A stretch of DNA of 64,000 bases from JAXMBN01 sp046349875 (GCA_046349875.1 JAXMBN010000030.1:1-64000), one strand, 5' to 3'; shown: positions 27,336 to 37,540, counted from the first letter of the stretch. The notes: generated by a model not told the origin, from the letters alone. Translations and numbers: made by a program.

Positions 27336-28320
27336 TTAGTCACTTCCACCACCGCAACCTCCGCAACCGCCTCCACAACCTCCCCCACAGCTACCGCAAG
27401 CACTTCCGCATCCAGAAGCACCGCAACCAGAACTCGATCCCGAACCACATCCGTTCGAGGCTTTCTGGGATCGCCGATAGTTTTCAAAGATGGTGTTGAG
27501 CGAGCTTCCTTGCAGAGCTGCCACGCCAAAAAGTGCCACCGACGCTAACGCAAGTGGGTTTCCACCGAGGGATTCACTTGTTCGTTGGTCATCATTCTTG
27601 ATCTCGATCGTGCGAACATTACTCAAGCCGTGATGTATCGTTTGAAGATCCTGAAGATATCGTTTGCCCCGATAGGTAAGTCGTCCTAGTTGAGAACATC
27701 TGTAGAGAACCACTGAACTTACCGCAGCGGAGATGCAGAGAAAGATTGAGATTGAAGTGCTCTGAAAGGACCGCGGCCACGAACTTGTAAACTCCAAGTG
27801 AGACCATGAGGGTAAGCGCCACCAGGAATGCGTTCTGCGTTTTCTCGAGCGTCTCGGGACTGTTTACAAGGTCCTGCTGTTCAAACCAACGATCCTGTTT
27901 TCACCTTGATGATTGAAGCACGTCTTTAAAGTCGTACCAAAAACACTCGTCGGATCCGGGCATGTTGAAAGTGTTCCAAGAGCATCGGATGGATAGGCTT
28001 GAGTGGCATGTGTGGTCGTCGTAGGATAAAATTGATACCTTCATCGATTCGATATTGACGAACCAACTTCGCGACTCAATAGTGGATTCTGCGTTCCAAC
28101 AATCTTCTTTCGAAGAGTTCGACAATGGCTACGCGAACGACTTCCCATGAACCACTCCTCGTGCGTCCTCGGCAATGTCGATTTTCGGAAACCCAGAGGA
28201 GCTTCCATTGCGATTGGTCGAAAGAGCGAACCTGGTAGAATCGCAATGCGATTGCGAGTGACCAGTGAAGCATACAGCCCCAAACCAGACCAGTGTTAGC
28301 GCGATTATTAAAAGATCCAA
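27336..28320 (-). pseudogene. TIGR04222-like membrane protein with Cys/Gly-rich tail, frameshifted
   Basis: The intact last ~150 codons (27797-27336) show a hydrophobic segment (IFLCISAAVSSVVLY), a LGRLTYRGKRYLQDLQTIHHGL block, another hydrophobic stretch (NPLALASVALFGVAAL) and a tail of about 36 residues made almost only of Gly, Cys and Ser, with repeated GCG / CGGG units ending GGGSD. Upstream, fragments in other frames fit the same family: an N-terminal membrane segment (LLIIALTLVWFGAV, ~28320) and VRVAIVELFERRLLE (~28110-28150). This matches my memory of TIGR04222 membrane proteins. The N-terminal boundary is approximate. Its stop is 1 base from the DUF692 start, and the Cys-rich tail is a natural candidate substrate; that link is inference. 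Confidence 0.66.
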
Positions 28321-28446
28321 TCCATCGACGTTACCTCTTGCGATTGATGAATCGCATTTAACCTTGTGATGAATGCGTTCTACTCAGGCGTACACATGCC
28401 GGCGTTTTGGGGGGCGAATGCAGGTCCTTCTTCAATTCTTAACAAA

Positions 28447-29384
28447 TCAAGCTTCTTCGCCTTGGGTGGTTCGATTCGCTGATGGTGGCAGATTTGCGTA
28501 ATTTAGAACGCGATCATGCAAAGCGGAAATGTATGAGGATTGATGGTTGTGGTCCACGTCCCATAATCGTTCAAGGCTAAAGCCCTCCACGTTAAAACTT
28601 GCCAGAACCGTGCCAGGCCATCGTTGGCGAGATGTCTCATCGACTTGATTGCGGGAGGGCAACATACCCAAGCATTCCCCCCAGAAACAGTCGCCTGCAC
28701 CGGTCGGGATCAACGTGATGACTTCAGTGGGAAAGGCGGGCATGATGAAAACAAAGTGTTCGGCATCGTGCGCATAAAGCACCGTGTTCGCCTTTCTTGA
28801 TGATAACGAATCGGGCCCCATGGCTTGGATCTGCCTACCTGCCTGGATCAGCTGAAGTCGCCAGTGATCATCTTGGTTTGTCGTTCAATACGAGACCGCA
28901 GGCGAGGTAATAACTCCACAATGCGCATGTTCGGTTTGAATCCGCTAAAGGTCCATCGTATCAGCGATGATGAGCTGAGACGGTGGAGCTGACAACAATT
29001 CCCGAGCGGATCGTGGGGCGCATTGGCCAGTAAGATGTATCAGCCCCTTACGAAAAAGTCAGCACGATGGATCGAAGTGAGCGTGAAGATATCGAGATCG
29101 TTTCGATTCGGCGACCATTCATGTCCTGAGTATCTTCCCTTCCAGTGAAAGGTCTTTTGATCGGGGAATATCTGAATGCCGCGAGTATCGATTCGGCGTT
29201 CATGAAGTAACTTCATGTAGTCACTTGGCCAGTCCCCCCCGACGATTCCCATCATGCGAACAGGCGAAAAGAAACTCGCCGCAAAAGCCGAATAGATCGC
29301 CGAACCACCCATGACGTAGTCACGTTGAGCATGGAGCGTGCGGATGGAATCAAACGCTATCGATCCAACTACCAACAAGGACAT
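28447..29384 (-). pseudogene. PfkB/ribokinase-family sugar kinase, frameshifted
   Basis: The N-terminal part (29384-29040) reads VVGSIAFDSI, VMGGSAIYSAFAASFF and VGGDWPSDYMKLLHERRID, typical of PfkB kinases (GG near the substrate site). The C-terminal part (28821-28447) has PTGAGDCFWGE, the second PfkB signature with the catalytic Asp in GAGD. Between them (about 28820-29040) the frame is lost through at least two indels, and the total span of ~313 codons is normal. In this family Cys replaces Ser in GAGDS only sometimes. The substrate could be a nucleoside or sugar; it cannot be assigned. Divergent from the hydrolase at 29526. Confidence 0.83.
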
Positions 29385-29525
29385 GGCAAGTTGCTCCTGA
29401 ATCCGCTTTCGAATGGGTTGTTACGTGTTCCCGAATAACGCAACGCGGCTAGAATAGGGGTTCTGCGATCCGATGTCGAAAGTGGATTGACAACGAACGC
29501 GGTATTATGAAACGAGGACGGATCG

Positions 29526-30596
29526 ATGGCCAGTGGCTTGCAGCCCCCTTCCCCAAGAACCCAGCCGGCGAGTCCCTCGCAAAGCCTGCGGTTTGATTCG
29601 GGCCTCCCTTTCGACTACCGACCTCCGTGGTATCTTCGCAGTGGTCACTTGCAAACGATTTTGGGGCCCTTCGCCATTCCTCGCGCAGATTTACCCAATA
29701 CTCGCGTTTGGAAAGTACCCTTGCTCGACGGACATGGTCAGACGTTTCTCTATGAAACCTCGCCGGTAGACTCCGCTGCAGTGCTGGACCCAACGCTTGG
29801 AATCTTGATGCTTCATGGTTTAGGCGGAGATCATTCCAGCCCTTACCTAACCCGCATCGCCGAGCAGCTATCGACATTAGGTTATCGAACCATTCGCATC
29901 GACTTGCCGGGGGCTGGTCCTGCAGCCGTTTTATCGGATCGTGCTGCCCACGCAGGATGTTCGGGCGATGTTCGCCACATCATGTCTTGGGCCTCGCAAC
30001 ATCTTGGGATCGATCATTGGAAGGTCGCCGGATTCTCTTTAGGCGGGAACATCACTCTCAAGTTGCTGGCCGAAGAGTCTCAAGCAAGCTCGACATCTAT
30101 TGATTCCGCGATCGTCGTGGCACCCCCAATGGACTTGGCCTACTGCTGCTCGCTCATCGAGAAAGGGGTCAATCAGATCTACAACAAGTTCTTCTTGAAG
30201 ACATTGAAGAGACTTGCTCGCGAACGTTGTCGACATTGGCCGCGGTGGCAGGATCTTTCCAAAACGGTATCCAATCGACTTCCAACCATCCGCGCTTTCG
30301 ACGATGCCTATACCTCCAAGATTGGAGGATTTATCGATGCCAGCGACTACTATCACCAATGTTCGACCTTACATCGCGTCCAAGAGATCACCATTCCGAC
30401 AGCGATTCTGATGGATGAACACGATCCGATCGTCCCTGCAAGCTTGCTAGAGCGAGTCCAAATCCCTTCAAGCGTGTCGACCTGTGTATCGCGTTTTGGA
30501 GGACACATCGGATATCTCTATCGATCCGAACGATCCAAGATGGCATGTTGGATGGATGAGTGGGTTGTGGCCCAACTCACCCAATCCCAATGCTAA
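29526..30596 (+). CDS. Alpha/beta-hydrolase, YheT/EMB8 (UPF0017) type
   Basis: 356 residues. It starts with the family signature YRPPWYLRSGHLQTILGPF, then LLDGHGQTFLYE (DGD-like region), MLHGLGGDHSSPYLTRIA, IRIDLPGAG, the nucleophile elbow AGFSLGGNITLKLL, the acid in MDEHDPIVP and the His in RFGGHIGYL. No signal peptide, so cytosolic. YheT-type hydrolases lack a settled substrate. It is convergent with pgi, the two stops being 33 bases apart. This is the first fully open gene after the damaged stretch. Confidence 0.9.
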   Translation: MASGLQPPSPRTQPASPSQSLRFDSGLPFDYRPPWYLRSGHLQTILGPFAIPRADLPNTRVWKVPLLDGHGQTFLYETSPVDSAAVLDPTLGILMLHGLGGDHSSPYLTRIAEQLSTLGYRTIRIDLPGAGPAAVLSDRAAHAGCSGDVRHIMSWASQHLGIDHWKVAGFSLGGNITLKLLAEESQASSTSIDSAIVVAPPMDLAYCCSLIEKGVNQIYNKFFLKTLKRLARERCRHWPRWQDLSKTVSNRLPTIRAFDDAYTSKIGGFIDASDYYHQCSTLHRVQEITIPTAILMDEHDPIVPASLLERVQIPSSVSTCVSRFGGHIGYLYRSERSKMACWMDEWVVAQLTQSQC

Positions 30597-30629
30597 TCGA
30601 TCTGACTTATCGCTGAAAACGGAAGCAAG

Positions 30630-32072
30630 TTACTTGCGTCCAAGAATACGATTCATGTTCTTTTTGTAGGATTCGACGCCAGGTTGCCCATAGGGGTTGA
30701 TCCCCATCAAGCGACCTTCCACAACGGTTGCCAGCATCATCATTTGGAAGAACTGGCCTAGGTGCAGTTCATCGACACAGGGTAGGTAGAGATTGGTGAA
30801 GGGGCGACCGTCCTCTTGCAAGGCTTGATTCGTACCATCGATGGCAGCCTGCATCACTTCCGGCAGAGTCTTGGAAGCGATTTCGTTGAGGCTATCCGGA
30901 TCGGAGTTGCGCGCACCGATGGGAAGGGCATCGAATCGATACTCATCGACCACCACATTGTTGAAAACCTTGTCTCGTTTTCCTTGCTGGTGTTGTTGAT
31001 GACGCGAGTGCAAATCGCGAGTATTGACTGTCGTCAGCGGTGTAAAACCTTTCTCTTCTTTGCCAAGACTTTCGGCTGAAAGCTGGTCGTACCACAAACC
31101 CGCAGACTCGAGTGCTTTGCTCCAGACACTCAACACGCGAATATTGGCACCACGTTTTTGCTCCAACAAATAATTGGCCGCAACATGGCGAAGAACCAGG
31201 TTATCTGCAGCAGGTACTTCCCGGAAGTGCTTCGTCATTTCGACAGCGCCTGCGAGCAATTCAATGACATTGATACCTAGCAATGCAGCGGGCACTAGAC
31301 CGACACCAGAGAGAACCGAAAACCGGCCACCAACGCCATCGGGAACGGGAAACACATTCTTGCAACCGAGTTCTTTGGCGAACTTGGAGAGCTTTCCGCC
31401 ATCGCCTGTAACAGGGATGACGAGGTCAGCCAACAATTGGGTGTCCCCTGCACAGCTTGATTCTAATGCCGCCAAGAACTGCCGAAAGGCTGCAGCGGTT
31501 TCCAAAGTACCGCCGCTCTTGCTGATCACGACCAATGCCCAACGATCATCCACATTGGTTGCGACACGATTCTTGTCGGCGCCAAGCAAGTGGAGCAAGC
31601 CTTGGGAGGCATCGTTATCGACGTTGTTGCCTTCGAAGTACATGCGTGGTTTGGAACCACGATCGGCTCGACCTAGTTCGTTCCAATAGGGCTGGCAACA
31701 TCCATCCATAAGAGCTCGCGCTCCCATGTACGACCCACCGATACCGAGCACGACGACTCGATCGACCGTTTCCTGCAGGTGGTTTGCCATGCGAAACAAT
31801 CGAGCCAACTCGCTATTTTCCCGATCGGCTTCATAGTCGCGGAGGAGCCTTTCCGGCATATCGATGAAGGCCGCATCCAGCGGTTCATACTCGGAAGGAA
31901 TCGCCTTCTTTCCAGCTAGCATCTCCATTTCGTCATGCATCATCGCATGACGGATTTGATCTAACTTGGGGAGTAGATCCTGAATATCACGTTCGGAAAT
32001 TCCGTGCTGAGCATGAATCGCACCTTGAATGTCGAGCCGTAATGGTCGTAACTGTTTCTTGCGCAATTTCAT
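30630..32072 (-). CDS. pgi: Glucose-6-phosphate isomerase
   Basis: Interconverts glucose-6-phosphate and fructose-6-phosphate, linking the glycogen genes nearby to glycolysis. The 480 residues contain VVLGIGGSYMGARAL (phosphate-binding), LVVISKSGGTLETAAAF (signature), VTGDGGKL, VGGRFSVLSGVGLVPAAL (signature region) and the C-terminal GINPYGQPGVESYKKNM with the conserved Gln and Lys. It is shorter than the E. coli enzyme (about 549), as in the compact bacterial PGI class. Upstream of it on the same strand is proS, 47 bases away, so the two are probably co-transcribed. Confidence 0.95.
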   Translation of the reverse strand: MKLRKKQLRPLRLDIQGAIHAQHGISERDIQDLLPKLDQIRHAMMHDEMEMLAGKKAIPSEYEPLDAAFIDMPERLLRDYEADRENSELARLFRMANHLQETVDRVVVLGIGGSYMGARALMDGCCQPYWNELGRADRGSKPRMYFEGNNVDNDASQGLLHLLGADKNRVATNVDDRWALVVISKSGGTLETAAAFRQFLAALESSCAGDTQLLADLVIPVTGDGGKLSKFAKELGCKNVFPVPDGVGGRFSVLSGVGLVPAALLGINVIELLAGAVEMTKHFREVPAADNLVLRHVAANYLLEQKRGANIRVLSVWSKALESAGLWYDQLSAESLGKEEKGFTPLTTVNTRDLHSRHQQHQQGKRDKVFNNVVVDEYRFDALPIGARNSDPDSLNEIASKTLPEVMQAAIDGTNQALQEDGRPFTNLYLPCVDELHLGQFFQMMMLATVVEGRLMGINPYGQPGVESYKKNMNRILGRK

Positions 32073-32119
32073 CGTGGTCGAACTTTCGCTGGAGTATTGT
32101 TCCGTTCATGAAGCAATGA

Positions 32120-33634
32120 TCAATACGCTTTGGCAAAGATCGCTTGTTGCATGGTTGGCTTGCCGGTTGCGATACACTTGCCTTCCATCTCGTCCTTTTC
32201 CAATGGAATGCAACGGATGGTTACTTTGCGTTCGGCGAGCAAGTCAGCAACAGCCTCTTCCGAATCGAAGTGGCACCATGCAAAGCCACCATGAATGGAT
32301 GGGCGATCGTCATCTTCGGCCTTGAAATAGCTACGGAATTCATCGGCGGTGTGCAGCCGAACGGTATTCTCATCGCGCAACTTTTTCGCGCGAGCGAAGA
32401 GTTGGTCTTGGATTTCTTGTAGCAAGCTAGGTAGGCGCTGAACCATCTCCTGTCGCGGCATCGACTTCTGTTCGCCGGTGTCACGCCGTCCCACGAAGAC
32501 CGCATCTTGAGCGATATCCTTGGGTCCAACTTCGATACGTAACGGCACACCTCGCTTGACGTGATACCATTTTTTATCTCCGCCACGCATGTCGCGGTCA
32601 TCGATTTCCACACGGATCGACTGGCCATCATACGATTGAGCCATCACTTCTTTCTTGAGAGCATGGCAATAATCGAGGACCTGATTGCGTTGTGAATCAT
32701 CGCGATAGATGGGAAGAATGACGACATGGGATGGAGCCAAACGAGGTGGCAGAACCAAACCATCATCATCGGAATGAGTCATAATCAACGCGCCGATCAA
32801 ACGAGTCGACACACCCCAACTCGTTGTCCAAGCATAAACGACTTCACCATTCTGATCTTGGAATTTGATCTCTTGAGCCTTGGCAAAATTTTGGCCTAGG
32901 AAGTGGGAAGTCCCCGCTTGCAGAGCTTTGCGATCCTGCATCATGGCTTCGATGCTCAAGGTCATATCGGCCCCGGGAAAGCGTTCTTTAGCGGTTTTTT
33001 CACCTTGAATCACCGGAACGGCCATGTAGTTCTCAACGAAATCTGCATAGACCTTGAGCATTTGATGCGTTTCACGCATAGCATCTTCAGCGGTCGCATG
33101 AACGGTGTGGCCTTCTTGCCAAAGGAACTCGGCCGTACGCAAGAACAATCGAGTCCGCATTTCCCATCGAACCACGTTGGCCCATTGATTGATGAGAATC
33201 GGTAGGTCGCGGTAGGACTGAACCCATTTGGCGTACATGGCACCGATGATGGTTTCGCTCGTTGGGCGAACGATCAGCGGCTCTTCCAAAGGACCGGCCG
33301 GTTGAAGGCCCCCTTTGCCGTCTGGCTCCAAACGATGGTGGGTCACCACGGCGCATTCTTTGGCAAACCCCTCGACGTGTTCGGCCTCTTTTTCCAGATA
33401 GCTCATCGGAATGAACAGCGGAAAATAGGCATTCTGGTGGCCCGTTTCCTTGAACATGCGGTCGAGCACCTGTTGCATGCGTTCCCACAGCGAATAGCCC
33501 CAAGGCTTGATCACCATGCATCCGCGGACCGGTGAATTTTCCGCGAGATCAGCACCTTTGATTACCTGCTGATACCACTCGGGATAATCTTCCTGACGCG
33601 TGGGGGAAATGGCCGTTTTCACTGGTTTGTTCAT
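32120..33634 (-). CDS. proS: Prolyl-tRNA synthetase, archaeal/eukaryote-like type
   Basis: Charges tRNA-Pro. I start at the ATG at 33634 (MNKPVKTAISPTRQEDYPEW), preceded by CCAGGAGCAC, giving 504 residues; the open frame extends to 33733 but without family residues. Motif 2 sits in INQWANVVRWEMRTRLFLRTAEFLWQEGHT. The anticodon domain follows (LPPRLAPSHVVILPIYRD), and then the C-terminal zinc-binding-like domain of the type 3 enzymes, ending KPTMQQAIFAKAY. No editing (INS) insertion is present. This type, rather than the E. coli type, is found in several bacterial phyla. Confidence 0.95.
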   Translation of the reverse strand: MNKPVKTAISPTRQEDYPEWYQQVIKGADLAENSPVRGCMVIKPWGYSLWERMQQVLDRMFKETGHQNAYFPLFIPMSYLEKEAEHVEGFAKECAVVTHHRLEPDGKGGLQPAGPLEEPLIVRPTSETIIGAMYAKWVQSYRDLPILINQWANVVRWEMRTRLFLRTAEFLWQEGHTVHATAEDAMRETHQMLKVYADFVENYMAVPVIQGEKTAKERFPGADMTLSIEAMMQDRKALQAGTSHFLGQNFAKAQEIKFQDQNGEVVYAWTTSWGVSTRLIGALIMTHSDDDGLVLPPRLAPSHVVILPIYRDDSQRNQVLDYCHALKKEVMAQSYDGQSIRVEIDDRDMRGGDKKWYHVKRGVPLRIEVGPKDIAQDAVFVGRRDTGEQKSMPRQEMVQRLPSLLQEIQDQLFARAKKLRDENTVRLHTADEFRSYFKAEDDDRPSIHGGFAWCHFDSEEAVADLLAERKVTIRCIPLEKDEMEGKCIATGKPTMQQAIFAKAY

Positions 33635-33772
33635 CTTTGAAGTGCTCCTGGTTTGACAGCTTCCCAATGTAGCGATCTTTTCCGCCGATCGAAGCCCCCG
33701 ACCCAATACGTGCCATCCACCAACCGTTGTCAAAAATCAATAGGTGCCAGCCACCTTATGTTGACATCCAAT

Positions 33773-33800
33773 AAAAAAAGCGGCCCTGAAAGGGGCCGCT
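33773..33800 (-). terminator. Rho-independent terminator of the lipoprotein gene
   Basis: On the minus strand: AGCGGCCC, loop CTTTCA, GGGCCGCT, then TTTTTTTAT. It lies 21 bases after the lipoprotein stop at 33821, with the T-run oriented for minus-strand transcription. Confidence 0.88.
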
Positions 33801-33820
33801 CGGATGATTTAGGCGAAATG

Positions 33821-34738
33821 TTAGCGTACAACCGAACCTGAATAGGCTGGAGGAGTTGCCATCATTGGGGTCGAGGAACCACCTTGAGGTGTCGAGAAGT
33901 CATAACCTGTGGTTCGTCCGGTACTGCCTGGTCGATAGCCACCGGCGGTGGTTACGCCAGGAGTGCTGGCTCCTGCCATGGTGTTGCTACCCGAGTTTGG
34001 AAGAGAAAGACTTGGGTAACTGGTTGGCATTGCAGCGGTTGGATTGTATCCACCGGGCTGACCCGATGTTGCCAAATTGGGAGCGGATAGGTTGGGAGCG
34101 GAAAGGTTCGGCGCCGCGAAAGCAGGTGTTGCTGCCACGCCACCGGGCATTGGTGCTCCGGAAACGCCTGCATAGGGATTGTTGGCAACGTTTGGCTGCG
34201 TGGCTGGAGGTTGGCTTGCTGCCAAATTTCCTTGCGTCGGAGTGTAAGGAGCGGTCGCTGCACGATAGCCATAATTGGTTGCAGGTCCGTTGTATGTTGG
34301 AGTCGCTCCCGTAGCGCCTCCGCCATAAATGTTCGTGGAAGTGCTCGCAAGCGAGGCTGGCGTCGCTCCAGTTCCTGCACCCGCCGTACCTGCTGGATTT
34401 GTGGACGCATATGGATTGGTAGCATAGGGACCAGTTGGATAGCCGTTGGCACCTGCCGCCGTACTGGCATAGTTCGTTGCAGGACCTGAGCCCATCGGTG
34501 ACTTGGAGGCTGGCGAGCTGGCGAGCTGACTTGGGCTATGGTTTGCTGCAGGTCCGTTGGAAGGATAGGTCATCGATGGACCCTTTCCTGCCAAGGTCGA
34601 CTCGGAAGGTTTCTTCGACCAGGAGAACATGTCCTTGCCTGGCATTTTCCAACCCGTCTTGCATCCCGTCGTCGATACGGATGCTGCGATGATGCACGCC
34701 AACGCCACTCGTTTCTGGAGACTCAGGCTTAGTCGCAT
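33821..34738 (-). CDS. Low-complexity lipoprotein
   Basis: The ATG at 34738 begins a lipoprotein signal (MRLSLSLQKRVALACIIAAS) with lipobox VSTTGC. The mature ~285 residues are rich in Ala, Pro, Gly, Ser, Thr and Asn, with repeats such as APNLS x3 and many ATNY/TNPYA motifs, and lack a globular pattern. It is probably an outer-layer anchored linker or surface-exposed protein. I do not recognise a family; such proteins diverge quickly and the repeats suggest slippage. It has its own terminator and diverges from the superoxide dismutase gene. Confidence 0.8.
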   Translation of the reverse strand: MRLSLSLQKRVALACIIAASVSTTGCKTGWKMPGKDMFSWSKKPSESTLAGKGPSMTYPSNGPAANHSPSQLASSPASKSPMGSGPATNYASTAAGANGYPTGPYATNPYASTNPAGTAGAGTGATPASLASTSTNIYGGGATGATPTYNGPATNYGYRAATAPYTPTQGNLAASQPPATQPNVANNPYAGVSGAPMPGGVAATPAFAAPNLSAPNLSAPNLATSGQPGGYNPTAAMPTSYPSLSLPNSGSNTMAGASTPGVTTAGGYRPGSTGRTTGYDFSTPQGGSSTPMMATPPAYSGSVVR

Positions 34739-35204
34739 GATTTTACAAATCCCTTCCTTGGGTCCTTTTCGATGCAAATCCTTTTGCAGATCATCGCAGA
34801 ATCAGTTTTTCTGCTCGCCCGACTTCCACACGCGGTGAAAATCGTTTTTCAAGTCAATCGGATTCGAGCGATTCGATGGCCTGATGAGGGAACATCCCAG
34901 CTCCCTCCTTTTGATTACATCGGACCGGTTCTTTGGAATATTGAGCAAAACCGGCAAAGTCTTCCAAAACTCGCCGGTTGCCATGGATGCCAAAGCTCGA
35001 GATCAAGACCTGAACGCGCGGGATACTAAAGGCGAACTCAGGATCAAGTCAACATCAAATCTTCAACAAACATCGTTTTCGCAGAGATCAATGCGAAAAC
35101 GCAAGAGAGACCCTGGGCTGATAGGAGTTCAATGCGTACATTGAAGGTTCGTTCGCAAAGAACATATTCCATATCGATGGGTAAGAAAGATCTTGGAGAA
35201 CATC
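34739..35204. other. Intergenic region, divergent promoters expected
   Basis: About 465 bases between the lipoprotein gene and sod. No plausible gene and no strong hairpin was seen. Regulation of sod could lie here, but I see no recognisable operator. Confidence 0.5.
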
Positions 35205-35822
35205 ATGGCCTATACACTGCCAGCACTCAGCTACGCCTACAACGCTCTTGAACCTCACATTGATGCTCAGACGATGGAAATCCACCATACCAAGCATCAT
35301 CAGGCCTACATTACCAAGCTTAATGAAGCGATTACCGGAACCGCTTTTGAAGCCAAGAGCGTTGAAGACCTCATCAGCGATTTGGCGGCTGTCCCCGAAG
35401 AGAAACGAGGAGTGGTGCGAAATCATGGTGGCGGTCATGCCAACCATGCATTATTCTGGACCATCATCGGCCCCAACGGTGGCGGTAAGCCAACCGGAGC
35501 TTTGGCGGAAGCGATTGATCGCGACCTCGGTGGTTTTGACAAGTTCAAGGAAACGTTTGCGGCGGCAGCTGTCGGTCGGTTTGGATCGGGCTGGGCTTGG
35601 CTTGTCTCACAAAATGGCAAACTCGTGGTTGGCTCCACCGCCAATCAAGACAGTCCTCTAATGGGCCAAGCGGTCGCAGGTATTTCCGGAACGCCGTTGT
35701 TGGGCCTCGACGTTTGGGAACACGCATACTACTTGCGTTACCAAAATCGTCGTCCTGATTACATTGCTGCTTTCTGGAACATCATCAATTGGTCTGAAGT
35801 AGCTCGCCGTTTTGGTGCCTAA
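35205..35822 (+). CDS. sodA: Superoxide dismutase, Fe/Mn family
   Basis: Converts superoxide to hydrogen peroxide and oxygen. I start at [20 protein letters not shown] (35205), the usual N-terminus; an in-frame ATG 12 bases earlier adds MENI. The length is 205 residues. Metal ligands: His27 in [11 protein letters not shown], His in [11 protein letters not shown], and Asp and His in [10 protein letters not shown]. The GGHANH and NQDSPLM context looks more like the manganese or cambialistic group than the iron group, but metal choice is not certain from sequence. No leader peptide, so cytosolic. It has its own terminator. Confidence 0.95.
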   Translation: MAYTLPALSYAYNALEPHIDAQTMEIHHTKHHQAYITKLNEAITGTAFEAKSVEDLISDLAAVPEEKRGVVRNHGGGHANHALFWTIIGPNGGGKPTGALAEAIDRDLGGFDKFKETFAAAAVGRFGSGWAWLVSQNGKLVVGSTANQDSPLMGQAVAGISGTPLLGLDVWEHAYYLRYQNRRPDYIAAFWNIINWSEVARRFGA

Positions 35823-35851
35823 TTGGTTGCCAAACAAACTACGAAATGCAT

Positions 35852-35886
35852 AACCCGTCGAACACATCATGTTCGACGGGTTTTTT
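35852..35886. terminator. Bidirectional terminator between sod and the TPR gene
   Basis: AACCCGTCGAACA, loop CATCA, TGTTCGACGGGTT then TTTTT. It has a 13-bp perfect stem between two convergent genes, 29 bases after the sod stop and just before the TPR gene stop at 35888. Confidence 0.9.
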
Positions 35887-35887
35887 G

Positions 35888-37507
35888 TTACTTTCCGTCA
35901 TTAGATTTGCTTTGCTTCGCAAGAATCTCCGCTAGAGCTTTCTCATGAACGGCGGCCATATCCAGCATGTTTCGCTTCTTACAAACCTCGACCATCACCT
36001 CGCGAATATCGGGGCGATTCGGAGCGAGGTTGATGGCTTGATCAAGACTGGCCATCGCATTTACAAGATCACCTCGCATCAAAAGTATGCGTCCCAATGA
36101 GTCATGAACCTCAGCATTCATGCGATCGATCTCAACCGCTTTCCGTATGATCTCCGTTGCCTTCTCTAGATCAGGCTTTTCAACCATCGTAAGCGCCATG
36201 GCATAGTTGTTGAGAGCCAGCGACCAGTTCGGAGCCCTTGTACTTGCATGCTGCAAGTATCCGACACCTTCGTCAAACTTCTTGTTCTTGACGGCAATAC
36301 TTCCAAGAATCAAATACGTGATTGGACTGGCCTTGCCTTCACCAATTTGCTTGAGGATCGCCGATTGAAAACTATCGTTGAGGACGATTTCCTTATCCAT
36401 GAGTATCGCGATTTGCTCGCCTATCCGTGGATTCCAAGGATCGATATTGATCGCTTCATTGAGAAATCCGAAGTCCGCCGAAAACTGGTTTTCTTTGTCG
36501 ACGACGGACAATCGATACTGCTCGACGCAAATCTCCGAAAATAGACGACGAAGCTTGGGACGATCTTCGAGCCTTATCCCTTCGAGAACAACCTTTTTGG
36601 CAATTTCCCAGTCAGACTTCAGTGTATGAGCGATGGCGAGATTGATGCGATCCTCTTCTGCCTTGGGAGCGTCCTGGAGTTTACGCGAATAATACAAGAT
36701 GGCTCGTTCTGCAAATTCGTCGGCCATGGAATTGTTTCCAAGAGCACGCACAAATCGAGAACCTTCGATCAAAAGTGTCTTATCTTTCGCGACCGCGACT
36801 CGAACTAGTTCACGCGATTGATTTTCCCATCCTTCTTCTCGTTTTCGAGCAATCAACTGAGCGTGAGCGAACTGCAATCGTGGTGGAGCGCGATCCCATG
36901 TGCTAATCATTTCGAGATGGTGATAGAGTTTGCGTTCCTCTATTTCAATACCCTTCGACAATTGGCGTATCAAGTCAACCGCCAACCAAACGTGGGCATC
37001 TTCATAGCCTTTCACTTTCTCGGGCGCGAGCGTCTCCATCATCTTTCGCGCTTGGGCCAATGCCCCCTGCGATTCGTGCCGAACCGCAACATAATATCGC
37101 GCGCGCTTGTTATCTTTTTCAAGCTGCAAGATCCGACGAAAATAGAGCATCGCCTCTTGGCTTATCTCCTTTGATTTTTCTTCCGTTTGAGGAACTTCAT
37201 CCTTGAATTCGCTGTCCTCTAACGAATCACTTTTCTGCTTCTGAAACGGCGCATCATTGGACTCGATTGGAGCAGCACGCTTTGCTGCTGCATCGTAGCG
37301 AAGCAACGTATGTTCCTTGCTCTCAGAACCACCCACGATGATTAAAACAGCAACGGTCATGCAAAGCAAGAAAAAGGGAAGGAGCATCAAAAGGATGCCA
37401 AGCCACGATCGCGAGCGAAACCAAAAAGTAAAAAACTCTCCTATATCGCCGACCGCCGTCGCAGGATGTGTCAACAATTTGCTGAAGTTATGTTCCGTCT
37501 CAACCAT
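35888..37507 (-). CDS. Membrane-anchored TPR protein, partner of exosortase-like gene
   Basis: 539 residues. One hydrophobic segment at about 36-60 (GILLMLLPFFLLCMTVAVLIIV) anchors it. An acidic/Lys-rich linker (70-110) and then helical repeats fill the rest. TPR-like pairs are clear at 130-150 (YFRRILQLEKDNKRARYYVAV) and from ~400 to the end (YLILGSIAVKNKKFDEGVGYLQHA, LNNYAMALTMVEKPDLEKATEIIRKAVEID, HDSLGRILLMRGDLVNAMASLDQAINL). It lies 33 bases downstream of the exosortase-like gene on the same strand, so the products probably work together. Role unknown; a scaffold for envelope assembly is inference. Confidence 0.8.
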   Translation of the reverse strand: MVETEHNFSKLLTHPATAVGDIGEFFTFWFRSRSWLGILLMLLPFFLLCMTVAVLIIVGGSESKEHTLLRYDAAAKRAAPIESNDAPFQKQKSDSLEDSEFKDEVPQTEEKSKEISQEAMLYFRRILQLEKDNKRARYYVAVRHESQGALAQARKMMETLAPEKVKGYEDAHVWLAVDLIRQLSKGIEIEERKLYHHLEMISTWDRAPPRLQFAHAQLIARKREEGWENQSRELVRVAVAKDKTLLIEGSRFVRALGNNSMADEFAERAILYYSRKLQDAPKAEEDRINLAIAHTLKSDWEIAKKVVLEGIRLEDRPKLRRLFSEICVEQYRLSVVDKENQFSADFGFLNEAINIDPWNPRIGEQIAILMDKEIVLNDSFQSAILKQIGEGKASPITYLILGSIAVKNKKFDEGVGYLQHASTRAPNWSLALNNYAMALTMVEKPDLEKATEIIRKAVEIDRMNAEVHDSLGRILLMRGDLVNAMASLDQAINLAPNRPDIREVMVEVCKKRNMLDMAAVHEKALAEILAKQSKSNDGK

Positions 37508-37540
37508 GGTTATTTCGATTTGACCTAAGTTTTGCTTGAA

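Noticed and set aside
26645..27529. 294-codon frame over the DUF692 gene with a Val/Ala/Glu-rich start
   Set aside because: Its first ~65 residues are the Cys/Gly tail of the upstream gene read in another frame. The true DUF692 start is the GTG at 27334.
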